The notes: generated from the letters alone by a model not told the origin. A stretch of DNA of 13,568 bases from Nocardioidaceae bacterium (GCA_020438665.1 JAGQUE010000570.1:1-13568), one strand, 5' to 3'. Shown: positions 1-8,360, counted from the first letter of the stretch. Program-made: numbers and translations.

Positions 1-24
1 GGGTGAGTGACGGGACTTGAACCC
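1..24 (-). repeat. tRNA 3'-end remnant, probable left attachment site (att core)
   Basis: Read on the minus strand this is a T-arm, CGGG-TTCAAGT-CCCG, followed by CACTCACCC, which fits the 3' acceptor strand, discriminator and start of a CCA tail. Further along the minus strand in the 5' direction (bases 25-80) there is no anticodon arm or D arm, so only the 3' end of a tRNA is present. Position 49/65 of the T stem would be a T-T mismatch, which suggests identity with the true tRNA stops near base 24. Integration into a tRNA 3' end leaves exactly such a fragment at one end and an intact tRNA at the other. The orientation places the element to the right. I cannot tell the tRNA isotype, and the partner copy is not in this window. 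Confidence 0.65.
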
Positions 25-29
25 GACGT

Positions 30-65
30 CAGGCCGTGCCGGCACGCGGGGGTGCCGACGGCCTG
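30..65. repeat. Strong imperfect inverted repeat next to the att core
   Basis: CAGGCCGT at 30-37 pairs with ACGGCCTG at 58-65, and CGGCAC at 40-45 pairs with GTGCCG at 52-57. This gives a 14-bp stem with a 2-nt bulge (38-39) and a 6-nt loop. It directly abuts the tRNA remnant. It could be a terminator for leftward or rightward transcription, or a structured recombinase or factor binding site. There is no U-tract on either side. Confidence 0.5.
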
Positions 66-80
66 CAATTCTACGCGCCG

Positions 81-125
81 ACAAGCGGCCACAAGTGGCA
101 CTGAGAGGCGACGAGGGGCGACGAG
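81..125. repeat. Two pairs of 10-bp-spaced direct repeats between att and xis-like gene
   Basis: ACAAGCGGCC (81-90) is followed directly by ACAAGTGGCA (91-100). GGCGACGAG occurs at 107-115 and again at 117-125, a period of exactly 10. Repeats spaced one helical turn apart, between an attachment core and a small helix-turn-helix gene, are what excisionase or integrase arm-binding sites look like. The function is inferred; only the repeats are seen. Confidence 0.45.
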
Positions 126-190
126 CGGCGCGTTTGCCCCCAATCTGCCCCCCATTGCGTACCTCGCCGCCCCGGGGACGGTCGCCCCAC

Positions 191-556
191 ATGATCGAGA
201 ACGACGACTTCAAGACCCTCAGGCGCTACACCCGGCAAGAGGCCGCGGCCATGCTCAACATCGACGACCGCTGGCTCAAGGACTGGATCTCCCAGCAGTG
301 CGTTCCCCACCAGCGCAAGGGCAAGGTGCGCGGCGTGTGGTTCACCTACGACGACATCCGCACCATCGGCAAGATGCTGACCGCGGGGTTGATGAGCACG
401 CGCCAGGCCAACAGCCGTGCTGAGGCAGGTGCCGCGCCCGGGCTGGAGCCGTCCGGCGAGCCGATGGCGACGCCGTCCGGCGCCGTCACCGCAGACGTCG
501 GCGGCTCGGTCTCCGAAGACCAACTGGCGCGGTTCCGCAGCCTCCGGCGCGCCTGA
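191..556 (+). CDS. Small helix-turn-helix (excisionase-like) DNA-binding protein
   Basis: A 121-aa protein. Residues about 9-60 form a compact helix-turn-helix: a YTRQEAAAML segment, then WLKDWIS as the likely recognition helix, then a basic KGKVRGVWFTYDDI hairpin. That layout matches the MerR-like/HTH_17 fold of excisionases and AlpA-type regulators. The remaining 60 residues are Ala/Pro/Gly-rich and probably disordered. The ATG at 191 is preferred because the frame's only earlier start lies inside the tRNA remnant and its N-terminus would be Arg/Pro-rich noise; a weak GGGGA lies about 12 nt upstream. Being the first gene inside the putative att site supports a role in excision or element control. 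No integrase gene adjoins it, so its recombinase partner is either the large recombinase at 5323-8295 or an enzyme outside the window. The fold is fairly sure, the role is inferred. Confidence 0.65.
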   Translation: MIENDDFKTLRRYTRQEAAAMLNIDDRWLKDWISQQCVPHQRKGKVRGVWFTYDDIRTIGKMLTAGLMSTRQANSRAEAGAAPGLEPSGEPMATPSGAVTADVGGSVSEDQLARFRSLRRA

Positions 557-707
557 ACGCAGCGCCAGCGGGTCCCGGACAGGGAGAGCGGCCGCGCGGG
601 CGCCGAGCGACGGGGTTCTGATGTGCTCTGCGCAGTCCGCGGGATAGCCTGCCAACCCGCGTGCTCGGCCGGGCCGCGGAGAGTGAGCGAGCAGGAGACC
701 CGCACCC

Positions 708-2714
708 GTGGCCGACGAGACCAACGTCCTCGACCAGCTCGTCGGCCAGATCTCCGACGCGGCACTGCGGACTCGTCTTGCTCGCGAGATCGAGCTGCTC
801 CGCGGCTCGCGTCGCTTCGGACTCGTATTCGACCGCCACCTCCCCGAGTCGGTCCGCCTCCCCGACCACCCCATCCGGAAGGGCGTCAGAGTCACCCTCC
901 GGGACGAGTCGACGACATCGACCTGGCGCGTCACCCGGTTCACTGACACCAGCCACACCGTGGCAGTCCTCGGAGGCGACGGAGGCGAGCGAGACGTTGC
1001 GGAACTGGTCGTGGTCCGTGAGTCGGGCGAGCCGGTCTTCCCTGGGCTGCAGACCGCTGAGCGCATCGCCAACGGCCCCAGGGACGCGCCCTGGCACACC
1101 GTCATCAACGGGGAGAACTTCCACGCGCTCCAGGCTCTTCGCTCCACCCACGCCGGCAAGATCGACCTGACCTACATCGATCCGCCTTACAACACCGGCA
1201 ACGAAGGCTGGATCTACAACGACCGCTACGTCGACAACACCGACCGCGCGAAGTCCAGCAAGTGGCTCTCCTTCATGGAACGCCGCCTCTTGATCGCCCG
1301 CGACCTCCTCAAGGCGACCGGCGTCATCATCGTCGCGATCGGCGACGAGGAGCACCACCGCCTGCGCATGCTCATGGACCAGGTGTTCGGAACCGAGAAC
1401 TTCATCGCCAGCGTCGTGTGGATCGGCTCGGTCAAGAACGACGCGCGCTTCACCGGCGGCGGCCTGGACCACATGCTCATCTACGGCCGCGACGTCGACG
1501 CGATGGTCGAGGCCGACATCGCCTGGCGCGAGCCCAAGGAGGGCCTGCAAGACGTCCTCGACGCAGGTGCGCGGGCGTGGGAGGAGTCCGGACACGACGC
1601 GGCCGAGGCCTCACGGCTCCTGTCCCGGTGGTGGTCGCGCAACAAGAGCAAGTACGACCCTGGCCTGGGAGACAACGTCAAGGTCGACACCGATGGCACG
1701 GTCATCAAGGTCAGCGACCTCCGTAGCCCGAACCCGCGCCCGAATCTGCGCTACGACATCCTGCATCCGAGCACCGGGCAGCCGGTGCGCATGCACCCCA
1801 ACGGCTGGGTGTACACCAAGGAGGCGATGCAGCGGCTCATCGACGACGGTCGAGTGCTCTTCGGTGCCGATCACACTGCCGGCGCCCGCAAGAAGACGCC
1901 GCTGGCAGCGATGTCCATGCAGAGCGTCCGACCACGCTTCTACCGCGACCGTCGTGCGGCCTCCAAGCGCCTCGAAGCGATGCTCGGCGACAAGCGGTTC
2001 CCCTACCCGAAGGACCACGAGGTCTTGATGCGCTGGTTCGGCATCGTGGCACCGAAAGACGCCGTCATCCTGGACTTCTTCGGCGGCTCGGGCACCTCCA
2101 CCGAGGCGGTCCTGCGTCTCAACGCGGCAGACGGCGGCATCCGGAGATCGATCCTCGTCACGAACAACGAGGTGGGAGCCAAGCAGGCGAAGACGCTGCG
2201 CAAGGCCGGCCATCACCCCGGGGACGCGGAGTGGGAGTCACGGGGCGTGTTCGAGTACGTGTGCCGGCCGCGGATCCACACGGTCGTGACAGGCAAGCGA
2301 GACGACGGCTCGACCTACTCCGACGGGCTTCGGGCAAACGTCGAGATGCTCAACCTGACCTACCTCGACCCGGGCATGGTCCGCCGTGGGCGCGAGTTCG
2401 AGGCGATTGCTCCGCTGCTGTGGCTCCAGGCCGGTGCCGAGGGTGACCGCATCACTGCGGAGTCCGACCAGGGTTGGGCCCTGACGCCGACCTACGGCGT
2501 GCTCTTCACCGTCGACGCCCTCACGCCGTTTGCCGCAGAGGTGACCGACGCGGCCAGCGCCGGTGCCCCTCCCAGGATCGTCTTCATCGTCACCGACTCA
2601 CCGGTCGAGTACCAGACCGCCGGTGACCGCATCCCGGCCGGCATCGAGACCGTACGCCTCTACCAGGACTACCTGTCCAACTACACCATCAACGTCGAGG
2701 GCGGAGCCCGATGA
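708..2714 (+). CDS. mod: Type III-like R-M modification subunit, site-specific DNA-methyltransferase (Mod)
   Basis: A 668-aa SAM-dependent DNA methyltransferase. The catalytic motif DPPYNTG is at residues 158-164 and the SAM-binding motif FFGGSGTST at 457-465. This IV-before-I order is the beta class used by type III Mod subunits, which methylate the exocyclic amine of adenine (N6). The roughly 290 residues between the motifs should contain the target recognition region. The C-terminal 140 residues, containing FIVTDSPVEYQ, are typical of the Mod partners of this Res subfamily and probably bind Res. The GTG start at 708 has an AGGAGA ribosome site at 693-698. The stop overlaps the Res ATG by 4 bp (ATGA), so translation is coupled. 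Length is normal for the family and all core motifs are intact, so methylation activity is likely. A possible -10 (TAGCCT, 645-650) lies upstream without a convincing -35. Confidence 0.9.
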   Translation: MADETNVLDQLVGQISDAALRTRLAREIELLRGSRRFGLVFDRHLPESVRLPDHPIRKGVRVTLRDESTTSTWRVTRFTDTSHTVAVLGGDGGERDVAELVVVRESGEPVFPGLQTAERIANGPRDAPWHTVINGENFHALQALRSTHAGKIDLTYIDPPYNTGNEGWIYNDRYVDNTDRAKSSKWLSFMERRLLIARDLLKATGVIIVAIGDEEHHRLRMLMDQVFGTENFIASVVWIGSVKNDARFTGGGLDHMLIYGRDVDAMVEADIAWREPKEGLQDVLDAGARAWEESGHDAAEASRLLSRWWSRNKSKYDPGLGDNVKVDTDGTVIKVSDLRSPNPRPNLRYDILHPSTGQPVRMHPNGWVYTKEAMQRLIDDGRVLFGADHTAGARKKTPLAAMSMQSVRPRFYRDRRAASKRLEAMLGDKRFPYPKDHEVLMRWFGIVAPKDAVILDFFGGSGTSTEAVLRLNAADGGIRRSILVTNNEVGAKQAKTLRKAGHHPGDAEWESRGVFEYVCRPRIHTVVTGKRDDGSTYSDGLRANVEMLNLTYLDPGMVRRGREFEAIAPLLWLQAGAEGDRITAESDQGWALTPTYGVLFTVDALTPFAAEVTDAASAGAPPRIVFIVTDSPVEYQTAGDRIPAGIETVRLYQDYLSNYTINVEGGAR

Positions 2715-5254
2715 GGTTCACGCTGGAGGACTACCAGCAGACCGCGGTCGACCGGGCACTCTCCGCGATCGCTCGCGCACGCCGGGACTTCGACGACGAC
2801 AGCTCCGAGCGCACGGCGGTCGGCCTGACGGCCCCGACCGGCGCGGGCAAGACGGTCATCGCCACTGCGGTCCTCGAGGGCATCTTCTTCGGGACCGAGG
2901 CGCAGCCGGCTCGGCCGGACACGACGGTCCTCTGGGTCACTGACGACCGGTCGTTGAACGCACAGACGATCGGCAAGATCCTGCAGGCCAGTGGCGGTCG
3001 GATCGACGCGAACCGTGTCCGCTTCGTCGGTGACACGGACGAGCGGACTCTGGAGTCTGGCTACCTCTACTTCGTTCACATCCAGGCGCTCCAGCGGAAC
3101 TCGACGCTGCACGCCATTCGCGCTGACGGGGCGCGATCGGACAGGCGGACGTTCGGGGCCTGGGACATGATCGCGAACACGGTCCGCGAGCGCGGCAAGG
3201 ACTTCCTCGTCGTCTGGGACGAGGCGCACCGGGGATCGGGGGTCTCCTCCAGTGAGAGGCGCTCCATTGCGGGCACGATCGTCAACGGCGGCACAACCAA
3301 CATCGGCACGCAGCAACCGCCCGCCCCGGTCGTCCTCGGCATCTCGGCCACGCCTGACCGGTTCAGGGCAGCGATGTCCGCCGCCGGCCGCATCATGCGC
3401 CCCGTCGATGTCGCGCCGGCCGAGGTGCGTGACTCCGGACTGCTCAAGGACCGCATCCTGATCCGCAACATCGCCGAGGAGCAGCGCGCGGACAACACCA
3501 TGCTTGCCATGGCCGTTGAGGATCTCCGGGCGTCGTCGGTCGCATGGCGAGCGCACCACGAAGCAACCGGTGACCGCCTTATCGAGCCGCTCCTGGTCGT
3601 CCAGGTCGAGCCGAAGGTCACCGATGGCCGGCTGCTCGAGATCCTCACCACCCTGAGTTCGACGTGGCCAGAGCTCTCTGACTACGCCGTTGCGCACTGC
3701 TTCGGAGACCCACACGGACCGATCACGGTCGGCGACAAGACCGTCCGCTACCTGCCGCCCGAGGCGATCTCGGACGACGACCGCGCCAGGGTGGTGCTCT
3801 TCAAGTCCGCGCTGACCACCGGGTGGGACTGCCCTCGCGCCGAGGTCATGGTCTCGTTCCAGGGCAAGGACTCCTACACCGAGATCGCCCAGCTCATCGG
3901 TCGGCTCGTGCGCACCCCGTTGGCCAAGCGCGTCGATGGCGGCGACGACCGACTCGATGAAGTCGTGGCCTACCTGCCCGGCTACAAGACGGAGCACGTC
4001 CAGCGCGTCGTCAACGCGCTCACCGACGACGAGACGGTACGAGTGGAGATCCTCATCGCGCCCGAGGTCTGCGCGCGCTCGACCGGGGTGCCGGCAGCTC
4101 TGTTCGACCTGCTCGACACGATCCCGTCCTACGAGCGTCCTCGCGTCACGTTCTCGACCCGCACCGCACAGCTGATGCGCCTGGCTGCGGCGCTCAACGA
4201 GCACGACATCGTCGCGAGTGCTTCGGCGAAGGCCAGGCACTGGATCGTCGACCAGATGAGGGCCGCCGACCGACAGCGGACCGCTGAGGTCGACGCACGG
4301 TTCAACGACATCCTGACGCTCACGGTGGAGACATCCGTCGTCGGCTACGGCGAGGCCGCCATGATCTCCACCGAGCTGAGCGACGTCGCCACGGTGGAGG
4401 GAGACCTGGACTCCTACTTCGTGCGAGCCCAGCGCCTGCTGCCCGACGGATCGGCCGCCTGGTACTTCAACGACTTGTGCGACCGCGGGGAGGATGAGAT
4501 CGACGCGGGCGTGCGACTCGCCGCCATGGCCGGCCTCGGTTTCAAGGACGTCGTCGAGCAGGCCGCGGCCGACCAGATCGAGACCTGGAGGCAGGCACAC
4601 TCCGCTGCGGTGGCCCGGAAGCCCCGAACCGTCCGCGACCTGATCGAGCCGCTGTGGTTCCTGGGCAGCGCGGACATGCACCCCACGACCGTGATGGCCC
4701 GGTCGACCTATCCGGCAGCCACGGCGAAGGTCGTCAACGACCGCGCGGTCGCCGTCGACGTCTTTCCACGCCACCTCTACGTCGTTCCGCCCGGCAGATC
4801 AAACGCCGGCCTCTTTCCCGTCGACACCTCGCGGTCGTCCTGGGAGCGAGGTGTCCTCGAGCGCGAGGTCGGTGAACCGACGCTCCTCGGTTGGTACCGG
4901 AACCCGTCCTCGGGCCGTCATGCGCTCGCCGTGCCGTACGTGTTCGGCGAGAAGACACGCCTCATGCACCCCGACTTCTTGTTCTTCCACCAGGACGGCG
5001 ACGAGACCGTGATCGACATCGTCGACCCGCATCGTCACGACCTCAGCGATGCAGCACCCAAGTGGTCTGCGCTGGCCCGGTACGCGCAGGACCACCCGGA
5101 CCGGCTCCGCAGGGTCATCGCGGTCAGCAAGGTCACAGGCGGCACGCTGCGGGCACTGGATCTCCGCGAGTCGGGGATGGCCGCCGCGCTGGAGGCAGCC
5201 ACAAGTCCCGATTTGTTGGAGGACCTGTTCACCGGCCACGGCTACGCCTACTGA
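2711..5254 (+). CDS. res: Type III-like restriction subunit, DEAD/DEAH helicase-nuclease (Res)
   Basis: An 847-aa SF2 helicase fused to a C-terminal nuclease domain. Helicase motifs run in order: a Q-motif-like FTLEDYQQTAV at the N-terminus, Walker A APTGAGKT (41-48), DEAH (170-173), SATP (212-215), TTGWDCPRA (369-377) and motif VI QLIGRLVRTP (394-403). The C-terminal region has the GWYRNP (727-732), HPDF (753-756) and DIVDPH (769-774) signatures seen in type III Res relatives. With Mod it would cleave unmodified invading DNA using ATP-driven translocation or sliding. The oddity is that the position where ExK is expected reads D-I-V, so the catalytic lysine is absent there; Lys784 in APKW could substitute. 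The ATG overlaps the mod stop and has GGAG 4 nt upstream. The gene is intact and ends 68 bp before a convergent gene. Confidence 0.9.
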   Translation: MRFTLEDYQQTAVDRALSAIARARRDFDDDSSERTAVGLTAPTGAGKTVIATAVLEGIFFGTEAQPARPDTTVLWVTDDRSLNAQTIGKILQASGGRIDANRVRFVGDTDERTLESGYLYFVHIQALQRNSTLHAIRADGARSDRRTFGAWDMIANTVRERGKDFLVVWDEAHRGSGVSSSERRSIAGTIVNGGTTNIGTQQPPAPVVLGISATPDRFRAAMSAAGRIMRPVDVAPAEVRDSGLLKDRILIRNIAEEQRADNTMLAMAVEDLRASSVAWRAHHEATGDRLIEPLLVVQVEPKVTDGRLLEILTTLSSTWPELSDYAVAHCFGDPHGPITVGDKTVRYLPPEAISDDDRARVVLFKSALTTGWDCPRAEVMVSFQGKDSYTEIAQLIGRLVRTPLAKRVDGGDDRLDEVVAYLPGYKTEHVQRVVNALTDDETVRVEILIAPEVCARSTGVPAALFDLLDTIPSYERPRVTFSTRTAQLMRLAAALNEHDIVASASAKARHWIVDQMRAADRQRTAEVDARFNDILTLTVETSVVGYGEAAMISTELSDVATVEGDLDSYFVRAQRLLPDGSAAWYFNDLCDRGEDEIDAGVRLAAMAGLGFKDVVEQAAADQIETWRQAHSAAVARKPRTVRDLIEPLWFLGSADMHPTTVMARSTYPAATAKVVNDRAVAVDVFPRHLYVVPPGRSNAGLFPVDTSRSSWERGVLEREVGEPTLLGWYRNPSSGRHALAVPYVFGEKTRLMHPDFLFFHQDGDETVIDIVDPHRHDLSDAAPKWSALARYAQDHPDRLRRVIAVSKVTGGTLRALDLRESGMAAALEAATSPDLLEDLFTGHGYAY

Positions 5255-5278
5255 CGCGCCCCGCAAGCACTACTGGTT

Positions 5279-5307
5279 CGGCCGAGCAGCACTGCGTCAC
5301 TCGGCCG
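5279..5307. terminator. Inverted repeat between convergent genes, possible bidirectional terminator
   Basis: CGGCCGAG (5279-5286) and CTCGGCCG (5300-5307) form a perfect 8-bp stem with a 13-nt loop in the 68-bp gap between res and the recombinase-like gene. No U-tract follows on either strand, so a terminator role is inferred from location. Confidence 0.4.
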
Positions 5308-5322
5308 TCACGAGCCCCGTCC

Positions 5323-8295
5323 TCACTCTGGCGAGCGAGCGACCACGTACGTCTGTGATCCGAGCCGGAGCCCACCGACCACGGAACGGTTGGTGACCTG
5401 CTCTAGGTATTGCTCGGGGAACTGGGTCTTCGGCCATGTGTCGTGGACGGCCGGGCTGCGCCGGCAGTGGCGGCAGAGCACGCCGTAGCCGCTCGCTGCG
5501 GCCTCCGGCAGCAGGACGACGTGGTCGGCGTGTCGGCGGCCCCTGCAACTGCTGTGAGGGCACCCGACGGCCTTCACGTGCGTCTTGGCCTTGGTGGCGT
5601 AGGCGAGGTAGCGGGGTCGGGTGAATCCGCCCGGCCGCTTCTGCGGCTTGACCAGCTCTCGCACCTCCTGCTCGGTCTTGTCGAGGGCGATGGCAAGGTC
5701 GAGGACCCGCATGCCGTGCTTGCGTGTGTCGGTGTCGGAGGTGAGCAGTCTGAGGGCGTCTGCGATCCACGTGGTGTCGTCAGGGCAGGCCGCATCCCCC
5801 CAGGCGAGGCCGGGGTCCAGGTAGGTCCGCCGTAGGCGGTCCACGAATGCGGCATGCCATCTCTCGGAGTAGTCCCGAGACCCGTCAGTGACCTGCTCGT
5901 AGACGATCCGCTGGACTGCCTCAAAGGGGTGGTCGACGAGGGCGTTCTTGGCGCCGCGTGCAGTGACGCCATGGTCACGAAGCCACGGCATCAGGCGCTT
6001 GGTCATGACCGTCTTCCGAGTGGCTGTCTGCTGGCGGGCGACGTCGTCGAGGCTTCGGCCGTCCCGAAGCACGTACTCGGCGACGAGGTCGGCGCGGGCG
6101 AGCTCCTTCCCCTTCCGCTCCCTGATGTTCTCCATGAGACCGGCGATCGGGATCCGCACCTCGTCGCCGTTGATGCACGGCACGACAAGGGTCGCGGTCC
6201 AGGCCACGAGGTCTCCGGACACGCGGAAGCGTCGGTCGACGATGTGCTTGGAGGCGACAGCTTGGAAGGCGCGTGAACTCCGGCCGTTGTTCAGGCTGGC
6301 GCGGTGCAGTCCGGCCTGTAGGTATGCGACCAGGGTCAGGTTGGCATCGACGGGTTCGGCAGCTCCCGGCGTGTCCTTGCGGATGCTCTGCAGCTTGGCC
6401 TCGTATCGATCGGCGGCATGGCGCTGCTCATCAGCGTCCGCAGCCGCCTGTCGCGCCTTCTCCTCGTACCTGTCGGCTGCCAGGGAGTCTCCGGCGGCCT
6501 CCTTGCGTGCGGCCAGGCGCTCGAACCCGTCCGCCTCCTTGTCGAGCTCTCGCGCCTTGTCGATGGCAGTGTCGCGCTTGGTCTCGAGCTGGCTGCGTTC
6601 GCGCTTGTGGTCCGGGCTGGCCGTCGTCGCGGTCGCCGCCACGACCGGGACCACCGACGCCGGGTCGAGGATCTTGTCTTCGACGAGGCGCTGGATCGCC
6701 GTGGCAGCACTCGCGCAGTAGGCGTCTGATGCCCACGTCGCCGCGACGTGCTGGCCGGGCTTGCCGGCGAACCGCATCAGCCCGCACGGCCGACCGATCA
6801 TGTCGACGCCGACGGACAGGGGGTAGTGCACGAGGATGAAGGTGTTCTTGCCGCTGTTGTGCGTGCGGGTCGTGACGCCGTACATGGTTCGGTCACCCGG
6901 CCAGCGCTCGTCGCCCGGGCCGGCGGCTTCCCAACGGTCGTACGGGCCGGCCAGGGCTCGGACGTCGCCCGCGTCGCTGTCTCGTCCGGGTGGGGTCTGC
7001 GGCGTGCGTCGCTCGCGGAGGATCCGCTCTCGGCACTTCCCGATCACCTCGGCGCGCTCGGCGTCATCACGGAACCCAGTCAGCGGGGTCTGCCAGTCGA
7101 GCTCGAGGTCGAAGTAGCCCGTGACGTCGTCAGGGCCGGTGTAGTGAGGAACGAGTCCGCCGACGGCCGTCCCTCGCTGCTTGAGGTCGTTGGCGAGACG
7201 ATAGGGGTACCGGCCGGTCTCCCAGACCGCGAACTTGCCCAGGTACAGGTGCTCCTCGTCCGGCTTGGTGCGCTTGCCGTTGACGAAGAAGGTCTTGGTG
7301 GCGTCACTGAGCAGATCCCGCTCTGTCTCCAGGTCGGCGTAGGTGGAACCTGGCGCGCTCTTCTGCCCCCGGCGCGGCACCCGGTGCCTGACCAGAACTT
7401 CCAGTCCGATGTCGACATAGTCGGCACCGGCGGCGTGCATGCGCAGGGCTTCGACGATCACCGGGTGCCAGGCGCGGTCGGCTTCGGCGTACTTCGTCTT
7501 CCGATCGCCCAGGACCACTCGTCCGTCCTCACGGCGCAAGTGCCGGATACCGTGTGGCAGCTGACCCTCGCTGATCGGGCACGAGCTCGTCAGAAGCTTC
7601 TCGACGCGCCCGCCAGTGAGGGACTTGATCCTCGTGACGCTGTCCTGGTGGTTCATGCCGCCCAGGAGCGAGATCAGCAGGTGCTCGCTCTGGGGGTCGT
7701 AGGTCTTCTGGCCGAAGGTGAGGAGCTTCCCTAGCTCAGCGGCCCGGGAGGTGATCTCCTGCCAGTTCGATGTCTCGCGGCCGGCTCGGCGAGTGTCGTC
7801 GCCGAACCGCAGCTGGGTCAGGTTGGCGGCGGTGGCATTGAGGAGGGCGACCATCAGCGCGGTGAAGGCGTTGGAATCGGCGGAGTCGTAGCGCTTGATC
7901 TGGCGCTGGGTGGAGCTGGTGCTCAGCCGGAGGAAGAGGGTTGTCCCGCACTTCACGATGGCCCCCACGTACTCGTCGTGCACGACTGAGGGATGGATGT
8001 CGGTGAGGTAGAGATGGACCACTCCGTGCTGGCGCCCGACGTCGGGTCGCCGGGGGTCGAAGGCCGAGTCGGGGAGGGCGAGGTACGCCTGCACGTCCGG
8101 GTCGTCACCGTGCAGCCGGGTGGATCGTCCGACCTGGGAGGCGATGCCCCCGTCGCCCGTGGAGTAGCGGTCCACGTGGCACAAGGTGCAGTCGGTGACG
8201 CCGGCCTCGTCGAGCTTGAAGGCGAGCGGCTTGTAGACGCGCTGGGGCGTGAAGTCGTCCGCAAGGACGATGCGGGGCTGGACCTGGACGGGCAT
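5323..8295 (-). CDS. Very large, divergent serine-recombinase-like protein
   Basis: A 990-aa protein. Residues 203-310 resemble the end of a serine recombinase catalytic domain plus the Recombinase domain: SLLGGMNHQDSVTRIKSLTGGR (209-230) like the long helix E, then LPHGIRHLRREDGRVVL and IVEALRMHAAGADYVDIGL ending in VPRRG. Upstream, RLS at 123-125 and DDTRRAGR at 166-173 are plausible equivalents of the nucleophilic RxS and the RLxR arginines; RYS at 43-45 is a second serine candidate. A charged coiled coil (about 563-640) matches large serine integrases. Beyond it lie about 350 extra residues with helix-turn-helix-like segments (about 730-775, 860-885) and a CPHSSC...CRHC zinc-ribbon-like pair (912-944). 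The ATG at 8295 has AAGGAG 6 nt upstream; the frame stays open further upstream, but that stretch is Arg/Pro noise. It could be the element's integrase. The catalytic assignment is uncertain and the protein may be a degenerate relative. Confidence 0.55.
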   Translation of the reverse strand: MPVQVQPRIVLADDFTPQRVYKPLAFKLDEAGVTDCTLCHVDRYSTGDGGIASQVGRSTRLHGDDPDVQAYLALPDSAFDPRRPDVGRQHGVVHLYLTDIHPSVVHDEYVGAIVKCGTTLFLRLSTSSTQRQIKRYDSADSNAFTALMVALLNATAANLTQLRFGDDTRRAGRETSNWQEITSRAAELGKLLTFGQKTYDPQSEHLLISLLGGMNHQDSVTRIKSLTGGRVEKLLTSSCPISEGQLPHGIRHLRREDGRVVLGDRKTKYAEADRAWHPVIVEALRMHAAGADYVDIGLEVLVRHRVPRRGQKSAPGSTYADLETERDLLSDATKTFFVNGKRTKPDEEHLYLGKFAVWETGRYPYRLANDLKQRGTAVGGLVPHYTGPDDVTGYFDLELDWQTPLTGFRDDAERAEVIGKCRERILRERRTPQTPPGRDSDAGDVRALAGPYDRWEAAGPGDERWPGDRTMYGVTTRTHNSGKNTFILVHYPLSVGVDMIGRPCGLMRFAGKPGQHVAATWASDAYCASAATAIQRLVEDKILDPASVVPVVAATATTASPDHKRERSQLETKRDTAIDKARELDKEADGFERLAARKEAAGDSLAADRYEEKARQAAADADEQRHAADRYEAKLQSIRKDTPGAAEPVDANLTLVAYLQAGLHRASLNNGRSSRAFQAVASKHIVDRRFRVSGDLVAWTATLVVPCINGDEVRIPIAGLMENIRERKGKELARADLVAEYVLRDGRSLDDVARQQTATRKTVMTKRLMPWLRDHGVTARGAKNALVDHPFEAVQRIVYEQVTDGSRDYSERWHAAFVDRLRRTYLDPGLAWGDAACPDDTTWIADALRLLTSDTDTRKHGMRVLDLAIALDKTEQEVRELVKPQKRPGGFTRPRYLAYATKAKTHVKAVGCPHSSCRGRRHADHVVLLPEAAASGYGVLCRHCRRSPAVHDTWPKTQFPEQYLEQVTNRSVVGGLRLGSQTYVVARSPE

Positions 8296-8360
8296 GGAAG
8301 GCTCCTTGGGTGGTTGGGGCTCGATGCGGCGCACCGTGCCGCCGACCACCGTTGGTGCAG

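Noticed and set aside
17..190. Earlier start for the excisionase-like protein
   Set aside because: It would begin inside the tRNA remnant and add an Arg/Pro/Gly-rich tail; the HTH domain begins just after the ATG at 191.
71..1595. Long minus-strand frames antisense to the HTH gene and mod
   Set aside because: They overlap real plus-strand coding sequence, have low-complexity composition, and lack ribosome sites or family resemblance.
2681..4774. A 697-aa open frame antisense to res
   Set aside because: It lies wholly opposite an intact helicase-nuclease gene with all motifs, and its translation is Arg/Gly/Val/Asp-rich without domains. GC-rich shadow frame.
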